DNA of 64,000 nt from Larimichthys crocea (taxonomy: Eukaryota > Chordata > Actinopteri > Sciaenidae): positions 11,795,001 through 11,859,000 of the forward strand of contig NC_040019.1 in the NCBI RefSeq assembly GCF_000972845.2. The letters run 5' to 3'. The position numbers and the translations under genes were made by a program. The notes under the pieces are model-generated. The model saw only the letters and a list, made by a program, of their open reading frames with translations, did not search any database and had not been told where the DNA came from. Position 1 is the stretch's first letter. Each line of letters starts with the position of its first letter. Below are positions 37,817-48,020 of this stretch, in pieces.

Positions 37817-40800
37817 TTAGTATTGGATCACGCTGTACCCTGCATCCTGAACTGTTGAGTAGACGATATCATCTGTAATCAAAGCAAAGGTCAAAATGAT
37901 GAGTATGAAAAGCAAAAGTATGCAGCAAATATGTCTGTTGATAATAAAGCAAACAAGCTCCATTCCACTAATAAAAATACCAAAGATGATGATTATGAAT
38001 ACACAGTAAAATGTGCCAAAAATATTTATGTTCAAGATTTAGGAGGACCTGTTGGCAGAAACTTAATACAATAATCAGAAATATGCTTTCATTGATGTAT
38101 AATCATCTGAAATGAGATAAGAATAAATAAGAATTATCTAGTTCAATTTACTAGATGACCCAACCCACTGGTATGACGACCTTTTCATGAGTCATGTCCA
38201 ACAAAAACAATAACATGGTTTTAATATGAAGATGTGTGCAACTGTAAAAGTGCAGGCAAAGTGTACAGCGTCATCAGGTGGACACATAGTGTTTCCAACT
38301 TAATGACGTCTGTGCTAGATTTGTCAAATCTTAAGATCCCTTTAGTGACTTTTGTGGATATGCAAATGTAAACATCATGCAAATGAGCAACATCTAAGTG
38401 ACTTTTTGAGCAGGTTTCAGTTCTACTTTCCATTGAAAATAGTTGGAAACATTAACAGGCACCCTCTTAATAACTGATTTTTTTTTTTTTCTCAGTTGGG
38501 CCCTGAGAAGGCTCAAAAGTCGCTCAACAAAGCCAAAACAAAACAAGACACAAGGGTTAGGGTTACTAGGGTTAGGGGTTAGGGTTACTCTAGACTAACC
38601 CGAACCCTAACCCTCACACACTGAACTTTTAAGATAGCATGCTGCCATGACCACCAACAGGCTGCTTAAGCCACCAAGCAAGCTAAGTCCATTCAACAAC
38701 ACGCCGCACATGGTATTTAAGTAAAGAAAAACATACCCCTACTGTTGTTTGTCGGATCAGGTAATGGCCCCCTCCTGCAAATTCACAAAACAATGTAAGC
38801 CGTGACTGTGCAGTAAGAACAGACTGATAAGCAGCCAGTTCACAGAGGCCTTTTCTTGTTTACCTGATAATTGGTGGAGGAAGTCGAGATGGTGGAGCTC
38901 CAGTTGGAGACCTCTGACCACTGTAGAAGTTCTCATACACAACAGGAGCTGATAGAAAGAAAAACTGATACCGTTGGCATACAGGTAACTGATAAGACAT
39001 AAGTGCATACGTGTGTATTGATACCTTTACCTGTGTGTGTACTATATTCCAACACTGGTTAACTGTTTTATTATTAGTATTTTTGAATTCACACCTGGTG
39101 GTTTGTCACCCGTCTGTCTAAGGTTTACAAAGTGTTCAATATCTTCCCGAACATCACACTGTTCCAGTGACTTCCTCACTTCCTCGTACAGCTATGAACA
39201 CACACGCACATACAGAGAGACAGTAAAAACTAGGTCAGAGTTCAAGTTACTCGCTCTTGGGGGGTTTGTCCATTAACTTTTATAAAAGCTTTCACATTAT
39301 GCATACTCATTTGATGCTTTGATAACATAAAAAATATTCCTCATACCTCGTCACTGGTCACACACTGCTGGGACAGCTGATTGAGGTGAGTCCAGACTGT
39401 GTTTCTCAGAAAGTTAATACGCTCCAATGCCTGTTTTTCAAACATCTGTGAAGGAAAACAGAAACAGACAGAAACATTTAGCTTAATTCTATGTGTATGT
39501 GTGAAAAATCCAAATCTCTTGAGTCTTACCTCACAGGCCTTTACATGTTCCTTCATCCATTCATCTCTAGCCTTTCCCAGTGTGGTCACATTCTGCTGAT
39601 ATAACCTGTCTGCCAGTCAAACACATACATCAGTAAAAACAGTACAATGTTGTAGAAATATTAAATATTCAAATCAGTATTGTTTTTACTGTTTGTGTCA
39701 GTATCAAACATCACTAATAACGTATTGTGTTATCACCTACCAAGAGCTAAATGCTTATCTCTGCATGCTAACAGGCTGGTGTTACACAGGTGTAATGTTG
39801 ATCATGTTCACCTTCATAGCTTGTCAGCGTGGAACATTTGACAATAACAATAACTAAAAGTATAGCTGAGGCCAATGAGAGTGTCATTAGTTATGCAGGT
39901 ATTGTAAGAACCATAATGATTACAATTCATCCTATGGGGAACATACATGTATGTGTGCAATTTCAAAAGAGAAGTGCACCTTTATAGGGTGAAAATATTT
40001 GTATCATTTTTGTGTTGCAAACTTACCTGCTTCCTCCGCATTTTGCTTTGCCTGCTGCGCTTTAGCGTTAAGCTGAAAGATGAGCGAGGAACACAAGTAC
40101 GGCAGTGAGTCTTCAACAGCGAGTTGGACACATGACAAGTAACAAATAGTGAAATTACTGCTCATAAAGTCAGATAAAAATACTATGCCAATATTGCCAA
40201 TATGGTGCCTCTCAGAAATAAAAGAGCTGAAACACAGCAGACAGGAAGTCTGCGGCACAGTTTTGTCAAATGTTTTTCACACCTTTTTTTAAACACTAAC
40301 GTTTGCATCAGAGTCAGCAAGATGAGACTCAAGAGTACAGAGTACACATCTCCAATGACAATAAGTAATCTTTGCGTTACAATGGACAAAATCTACTGAC
40401 TTAAAAGCATTTAAAACATCATCACAATATTGCATTGCCAATCAGCACTATAGCGTCCATTCCACTTTATGAAGGTTGTAGACAATAGCTTTCTAATGCT
40501 ACTTTGTTTTTTGTTTTTTGGGGGTTTACATCCTCTTGTCAACTAGTCAATATTTGATGTTTCTGCTAGATAACTAAAACATAACCGCCATAAAAGTTCA
40601 ATGGTGGACGGAATAAATGTTTAAGTGAGTTTGAATTCAAATATAGTAATCCTCCGTCAGTAAGAAGTCTCGCTTTTTTTTTCACTGTACCTTCTCTAAC
40701 TGCTTGGTGTTGTTGGTGTTTCGGTTCACATTCTGATCTGCTTCTTCTTTATCTCTGCACTTCTGCTCATATGTCTTCTTTGTCTGGGGACAGCACCACA

Positions 40801-43800
40801 GTCAGCTTTAATGCAAAATAAACTCATCACAAAGGTTACAAAAGGCAAAGAAAGCACTAACAGAAAAGTATGTCAGTAGATTCATGGTGTTCTCTACTTC
40901 TGGGCTGCAGACCTATATTTTCATCTGAACATTGCATGAGATGGCACTTCTTCTTTTTGCATGGCATTAAATGATGCCCTATGGTTCACTTCCCAGACTG
41001 GACAACATAACTTCCCCGATCAAAGAGGAAGAAAAGAGACAGGATAAGGATTGTATAACACAACTGAAACTCCTCTGACATAAATAACAAAGCTGCCTTT
41101 CTCACATTGATGGCTGGACGACCACAAAGCAGGGTCAGCCCTGTGAAACTGAAAGTCTGTCCATGACTTACTGATTGACTTACGATGTTACAACTGCCAT
41201 CCTCAACCATGTCTTTAGTGTGTAGGGTTTAGTGGCATGTAGCCGTGGAGTGGCTAATTTAAAACCACCTCACCTTAATCTCCCTTTTCTAGGGTGAAGA
41301 TACAGTTGCAGCGAAAAATGCGCCCTGGTTTGGGCTACTGTACAAACATGGCAAACTGCATGGAAGAGGACAATGTCTTCCATACTCCATGTAAATAGAG
41401 CGCCCCATGTTGGGGCTCTGCTTATGGCACGAGCAGGTAGCTCTTCAAACGTAACATTTTGTCCTGTTTGAAGCATTTAAAAACAAACTGGGTGGCTTTA
41501 GTTTTTTCCTTTCATCAGTAATTATCATGCAGTCATGTTCTTAGTTGTTTCCAAGTTGTATTGTAATTACCTTATGTCATGTTCTACAGATGCCTGTTTG
41601 AAATTATGCATTCAACAACGTGAGCAGACAAACAAATTAACAAAAACCTTTGAACTTAAAAAAAAAGCCTTGTCTGAAATGTGCACAGACACGATCTGCA
41701 ATGATTTGCGGAGCCTACACGCTTGTCACAAGAGGCTCGATGACGTTACTTTGGGCATTTGCCAAGCAATACAGAAGTACCTGCTGCTGTAGCACTTGGC
41801 TACATGAATGCAGCTTCTTTCCTCATGTTGTAAAATGCCTCAACTCATTCTCTGCACTCGACCATGAAAAATATTTCTTTCTAGTAGAGCATAAAGGAAC
41901 TAAAACCTGGATTTTGTAGCACAACCTTGTGTTCTGGAATGACAAATAAATTTGATATATTAATAAGATTTTGACTTTGGTTTGGCAGGTCAATCATTAA
42001 TTCCTCATGTGTCTGATTTGTGCTTATCAGTTTATCAATAACACGTGACAGCCTGAAAGTGCCCTTGAACTAATTTAATAATTAACTCTATCTTAATTTT
42101 TACTTACATCCATTGTCTTCTTGAACTGTGACGACTTCGTTTTGTGGAGAACATCCATCTGTTGTTCTGTCTGAAATGACAGGATTGTATTTAGTTACCA
42201 ACTTATTACCTGTTGCAAAGATGGCTCGGTCACCTCAGTGCATCACAGTGCTGATAAAACGAACCTTCTTCCTTATTTCTTTTTGCTTTTCTCTGAATTC
42301 CTCCAGTTTCTTGGCCTCCTCCCGCATGCTCTGCGCTAGTTGTAAGTGTGATAGACTCACATGTTCAGTCTCTGCGAGAATAAAAACATGGTTTACATTC
42401 TGAGCTCCACAGAAAAACAAACATAAACTGAGTAAATAACGCCATCTGAATAGTGGCATTATGAAGACTCAAAAATGTTAAACACTTACGTAATTTAAAC
42501 ATGTCCAGGGATTTTTTTAATGTGCTAAGAAGGAAAAAGAAAAGAAGATTACAAAATGATTTTAAACATTTCAAAATCTGCATCAAATGAGTTCACATTG
42601 TAACTTCAGTGCATGCACAATGCACAAAGAGGAAATTAGTTTTTGGTTTTTGACCATTTCATTACACAAGCACTATGGGGCAATGCTTTTATGACCGAGT
42701 CTCGCACATAGATGTGGAGGCACAAGTTACATCCTGCTGTCGGTTTCATGACTGATATTTCCTGGCGCTAATGTATTAAAAGACATAGCAAAGCTCCAAA
42801 AAAAGCATTAAAATGTTTCCTTGAGCAATTTTAAGTTCAATTTCTTTAAAGAAACACTCAAGATAAATATAACTTTATAACTGTTTGTTTACAAAATGTC
42901 AACAGGATGCTTTTGATACGAAGCACTATTAATAAACCACAATTTCAGCAAATCATGTTCCCTGTCTGACCCTCCCCCATTAGTCTTCCTTCCTCTTCCC
43001 ACCTTAACGACAGAGACAGCAGAAACAAAAAAATCACACTGATGTGAACTCTGACCAAATGGGAACTAAACTTGCTTATACAGAAACATGTTTAGGAAAT
43101 TTGACAAACGAAATTACTAGCATTATCACAACACTGCTAAAGGATACAATCTTCAGTTAGACTCTTAAATGATCAGAGCCAAAATGATTTAATGACCACG
43201 CTAATAGGCACAATGTGACTTGTGCACAGAAAGACTCTGGTCAGACGCATAATAACAGCATCTAAATATATTGAGGTCGCTTACTTCATCTCATTGTGTC
43301 CACACACCTTCTTGGACAAACCCATAAGATCTTTGGCGTACTTCTCTTCAATTGATGCCCTGAAAGAAGAACGTGAGAGAACAAATATTTTAAGAAACGT
43401 ATGTCATAAAGTCACGTGAAATTGTTAGATAATGTGCATTATAAATTGCTGTAAACCATTTACTGCATGTTTATATATTGATATATTACTAAATAGCAGA
43501 GATGTATAAAGTACTGGAGTAAAGGAGTGGAGTAGAAGTACAATTGCTATATCAAAAAACTGACTTGAGTAGAAGTTGAAGTGTTCGTTAAACACCATAC
43601 TTAAGTAAAAGTACTAAAGTATATATAAGTAAAGTAGTATATAATGTTTTGTACTTAAGTATTGCAAGTAGAAGTATGTAAAAAATGCTACTCAAGTACT
43701 GAAAGTAAAAGTACAAGTAAAGGTACAAGTACAAGTACTGTTGTTTATATTATTTCAAATATTTATTAAGGCACAACTTCTAATGTTACAGTGTTACAAT

Positions 43801-45015
43801 GTTCATGGTAGAGTTCTATGATTTCCCATGGTCTGTGAATGCGTCTGAATGAATGCGAGAGCGAGGGGGCGGGGGAGCAGGTGAGAGAGCGCACCTGGGT
43901 GTCAGGTGTATGACGTACGGCGCACGAGCGAGGTTGATGTGTGAGACCGGGACTGTTCTGTTGTTTTTTTTGCCGTGGTTACGGCCTACAGTAGTAACGA
44001 GTAACGATTCAGCACATGAAAAATGTATCTGAGTAAAAGAATTAAATTCATCAAAAATATGTAGTGCAGTAAAAGTGGAAGTTGGGGGAAAAAATAATAC
44101 TCCAAAAAAGTACAGATACTGCATTTTAGTACTTAAGTACAGTACTTAAGTAGTTCCACTTCGTTACTATACATCTCTGCTAAATAGTGGAACTCACAGT
44201 GAAGTGTTACCTAGACAGATCTCACAGAGTCGGACTCTCAGCTGACTGACTGTGACCTTTATCATTTCTCAATGTGACTAAAATGAACTGCACAATTACA
44301 GAAACAACCTTGCTGCATTCACGCATGTGCGGGGAAAAAGGCAGGGCAATAAGGATGCAAAACCAGGAAATAAAAACTGGGATTTGAACTTTAAGAGTTT
44401 GCATAATTAAAAGTGCCACAGAGCCATTATACATTAGAGACTCAAATGGAGTGCAAGTTATGGAACACTCAACAAGGGCTTTCTGTGTGACTGCATGTGT
44501 GTTTGCATACTATGTAATGTAACTATATAATGCACTAATGTAGAAGTGACCATCTAAAAGTATATCCTTATTATCACAGGAATAAACATAGCAGCACACA
44601 TGGCGGCTATTGATCCAAAGCTCGACTTTCAGTAGATGCTTTCTGTAAATCTAAAGATTACTTTTTATGTCTTTAATGATAGGACAGCTGAAGATAGACA
44701 GGAAGCAGAGAGAGGGGGAGTGACACACAGTAAATGGCCGTCCGATGCGAGATTCGAACCGGGACCAGCTGCAGCGAGCACTGTAGTCTCCACACAGTGG
44801 GTGGCCGCTTAACCCACTAGTCTACCGACCGCCCCTCTTTCTGTAAATCTGAAGTGAATACGACAAACACTTAACTCTGTGCATACCTGCTGTAAATTCA
44901 AATTATATTTACTTTATTTATTTTCTCACTCTCTCATTTACACCTCAGCTGATTTTTTTCATTTTGTTTTATTACTTTATACGACATAATGTTTTTAGTA
45001 TGTGTCCACACAGTA

Positions 45016-45064
<49 letters not shown>

Positions 45065-46648
45065 CTCTCTCTTTGAGGGACTGCTGTTAGAGTATTTTGG
45101 GGACTCCTGTTCTTTTATTTTCATTGTTTCATGAGGAAACTTTCAGTTATGTTATTATGCATATCCTCTTGCTATATCCATAGCTTAATGTTTTATCATG
45201 CTGTCAGTACGATAAAACATACTGCCTGACAACATAAAACTTTTTTTCCGTGAATCATTGCAGTTAAACCGCATCATGTTAGAATACTTTTACTGCAATG
45301 AGTAAGCATGTCACTGGCTCCAAACTGGACGTGGGTGTATGTTTGTGTAGGTGTGTGTGGGTGTTTGTCGGGGAGAACAGATTACTTATCACACAAGGAA
45401 GGAGGAAATCAAAATTCAAATGTTCAACTTTGTATGAGTCTATTATAAAATCTTTGTCGATCCATCACACACACTATTTGTTGTGAAAGGGTTGGCGCTA
45501 CAGCACTGTAGGTTAAAAACACTTCACACTCTGTTCCTCCTCCGACAAGAAATCATTTGTGCTGGTCAACCACAGTGCAGTCTTGTGTACAGGAATAAAT
45601 GTTGCTTTTCCTGCAGATTTAAAACTCTTACATATATCTACAGTATGTCATTTAAATTCAAATGCAAACTGTACTGAACTTGGACATTTGTAAGCAATAT
45701 TTATTTTGGTGCATATAGATTTGTACATTTAAAGCTTTGGTGGACACAACACAAAACATAGACAGATTGTGCGGTATTGCTGGGAAATTATTAATCTGGC
45801 AGAAAGCTATACCACTTATAAAATGTGACAAACTTGACATAATGTTGATATTATAGCATTTTTGAATGTTATTGCAATTAGAAACTCAAACTCATGTTCT
45901 GATCTGACATCCATGTAAACTTCACTTTGTGATTTGTGTACACTCCAAAGCCACACAAAGAGATTGTTACTCTATTACATTGCCGTGTTTGATTGCACTG
46001 CACTCAAAACTAACTTATGACTTGATAACTTACTCCACTCCTCTCACTAATAAACTTTCCCACAGCAATGACACTAAAATCTGCTGTTCCTGTTCCTCCT
46101 CTTAACTTAGCTTTTATTTTCACCTCCCTCTCGTCATCTGACTCTTCTGTCTCATATCCACTGTCAAACCTTGCTATTACACTAAGTGTATTTCACGTAA
46201 AACCTTTAATTCACTGTTGCATAAATAACCTTGAATGTAATTGTGACTATTGCTAAACCAACCATCAAAAGAACCACTAAGGCCTATGGTTTTGTCACAC
46301 TGTTTCTGTAGCCAAAGCTTATATTGTGTCTATTAATTGCAACAGCTAGCAGAACTATTACCCAAACTAGCACAGCTGGTAATTTAAATCTGGGGTCTAA
46401 TCTTGCTGATCTGGGGGTTGAAAAGCAGAACAAACATGCATATATCTTGTATCATTTCATATACAGATCAGACCTGGCTTTCATGAACTCCTCCACCTCT
46501 TTGCATGTCCTCTTGCCATCGTTGAGATACTGGATGATAGCATCATAGCCACTAGTGCAGGTCAGGTCAGAGTTCTGTCAGTCAAAATATGGAAAATAAA
46601 TTGTGAGGTTATTTGTTTAGATGACATTATACAAATAATACTCAAAAC

Positions 46649-46694
<46 letters not shown>

Positions 46695-47830
46695 GGGTAG
46701 ACAGACAGACAGACAGACAGACGGGTAGACAGATCCTGGAGATTTAGCTTCTCCCGTACCACTACCTCTGCCTCTGCTACCGCTTTTCAGACCAACACCC
46801 GTTTCCTTTATAGGTAGACTCTGTCTGAGCTTGTTTTATTCTGAATTCACACAATGAAGTTCCCAAGACAACGCTACACACACATACATAAATAACCTCT
46901 TGAACATTTCGATATTTGACACAGAGTGTAAATTGATGTTTTGTACTGTACTTACTCCATAATTTAGATAAGCTGAGGGTAACAGCCTATAATCAACCTA
47001 AATGTGTAGATGTCAAAATCAGTATGTTACTCACTTTCTCTCTCTATAAAAGGTATGAGGCCAGGCAACTGTATCGCTCATTCATACAAGAATCAATAAG
47101 CAAATGAGCTTTTTTTTCCATGAAGCCAGTGGTGGAAAGTGACTACATACTTTTAACTAAGTACTGTACAAATTGGACTTCATTCGTTTTATTTCAAGGG
47201 GAATATCATATTGAATATTTTTAGTCCACAACATCTATCTGACAACTCTTAGTTACTAAGATTTTATATCCAAAATATATGATATGTTTATATAATGTTA
47301 ACGTAATGCACTACTATATATTTAACTACTCAAAAATATAAAGTAGATTAAAATAAGATCTACCTCAACCAACTACAACAATAAAATGCAACTTACACAT
47401 TAATGCACCTGGAGTAACAATTCAAAAATATAATAACTGGGGGCCAGGGGGTATAAGTAGATGTGCTTTTAATACAATAAGTTACTATATTTATTTATTA
47501 TTACAGTGTTGTATTAGTACTTTTAATGTCTGAATACCTCCACCACTGCATAGATCATCTACCAAGAGCTGAGAAGTGGAAACTATATAATTATTAGTTT
47601 AATAGAAGATTATAATTTCCATTACAACTTGACTTGAATAAAAAAAGAAACTAAAGTAACACAGAGAGAAATCAGCTTAGCAAAACATTTCCTCTTTATT
47701 ACTGAATTTACAAGACAGCCTCACTTTTTCGACCAAAATTGTGTATGTATTAAAAACAACAAGTATATGTTAAATAAACACTGCACTGGACACTCACCCA
47801 GAAGAAGTCTTTGAAATGTAGGTTTTTCAT
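37817..47830 (-). CDS. PSTPIP2: PSTPIP2, F-BAR cytoskeletal adaptor, complete, 14 exons
   Basis: F-BAR protein of the PSTPIP family. It binds membranes, F-actin and PEST-type tyrosine phosphatases, and restrains macrophage and osteoclast activity in mammals. Exons in coding order: 47798-47830, 46474-46574, 43285-43359, 42490-42524, 42265-42371, 42108-42170, 40691-40783, 40027-40072, 39530-39609, 39347-39445, 39095-39191, 38864-38948, 38737-38774, 37817-37872. They sum to 1008 bp, 335 codons plus stop (human 334), with consistent phase. Diagnostic pieces are HLQLAQSMREEAKKLEEFRE (exon 5), FKKTMD then KKTYEQKCRDKEEADQ (exons 6/7), and ERINFLRNTVW...NQLSQQCVTSDE (exon 10). The F-BAR domain takes up roughly the first 265 residues. 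No SH3 domain follows, which separates it from PSTPIP1. The tail has three tyrosines (VYSTV, GYSVI, QY at the end). Confidence 0.96.
38553..38614. repeat. Interstitial telomere-like repeats in inverted arrangement
   Basis: GGGTTAGGGTTA-type units (38553-38588) are followed within about 10 bp by ACCCGAACCCTAACCCT (38597-38614), so TTAGGG units face their own reverse complement. It lies in the last PSTPIP2 intron. The array is very short and imperfect. Confidence 0.85.
41211..41480. repeat. Decayed dispersed fish repeat
   Basis: 'gtgtagggtttagtggcatg', then 'gggctactgtacaaacatgg' and 'atggaagaggac' follow the order of a widespread short teleost repeat. It lies in a PSTPIP2 intron and is non-coding. 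The family is named from pattern memory only. Confidence 0.55.
43497..44179. mobile_element. hAT-type MITE with 8-bp target duplication
   Basis: A 683-bp element starting CAGAGATGTATA and ending TATACATCTCTG, with CTAAATAG duplicated at 43489-43496 and 44180-44187. An 8-bp duplication with CAG...CTG ends is standard for the hAT superfamily. The ends are rich in AGTACTTAAGTA words. There is no transposase frame. It sits in PSTPIP2 intron 2. Confidence 0.93.
44653..44836 (-). mobile_element. tRNA-derived SINE with 14-bp target duplication
   Basis: On the minus strand the head is tRNA-like, with a B box GGTTCGAATCTC (44749-44760) and an A-box-like part about 40 bp upstream, near 44815. A body with 'cttcctgtctatcttcagct' follows. 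CTTTCTGTAAATCT is repeated on both sides (44639-44652 and 44837-44850). A long target duplication shows insertion by LINE machinery. It lies in PSTPIP2 intron 2, next to the hAT MITE. Confidence 0.9.
45018..45062. repeat. (CT)n microsatellite
   Basis: About 45 bp of pure CT dinucleotides in PSTPIP2 intron 2. Confidence 0.95.
46648..46732. repeat. (ACAG)n tetranucleotide array
   Basis: About 85 bp of ACAG/GACA units with two ACGGGTAG interruptions, in PSTPIP2 intron 1 about 75 bp from the exon 2 acceptor. Confidence 0.95.
47127..47548. mobile_element. Old hAT-like MITE
   Basis: Starts CAGTGGTGGAAAGT and ends CCTCCACCACTG, so the terminal repeats are CAGTGGTGGA-like. The flanking 8-mers (CATGAAGC, CATAGATC) match at only five positions, consistent with an old insertion. 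AT-rich interior, no frame. In PSTPIP2 intron 1. Confidence 0.75.
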
Positions 47831-48020
47831 AACTTTAGTGGACAGCAGAGCAGCTTCAACAGGTTTATAAACTCTCTCGGTGACTGTGTCACTCAGCGGT
47901 CTGGCCACAGTGCAAGCCGCCGCTTAGACTGACGCATGCGCAGAGATGACGATAACAACCGTCTCTGTAAAGGTCTGTCACCGCTGACGTCAGAGCTGTC
48001 TGCACGAGCCCTTCTTCCTG
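47831..48020 (-). promoter_or_regulatory. PSTPIP2: PSTPIP2 promoter / 5' UTR region
   Basis: Directly upstream of the ATG is a GC-richer patch inside AT-rich DNA. It holds an NRF1-type site (CGCATGCGCA, 47933-47942) and a full palindromic CRE (TGACGTCA, 47985-47992). TTCTTCCTG near 48010-48020 reads CAGGAAGAA on the minus strand, an ETS/PU.1-like core. No TATA box is evident. A PU.1-type site would fit myeloid expression, but the assignment rests on motif match alone. Confidence 0.65.

Noticed and set aside
46562..46762. Minus-strand frame of repeated Cys-Leu-Ser-Val units
   Set aside because: Pure translation of the (ACAG)n tetranucleotide array.
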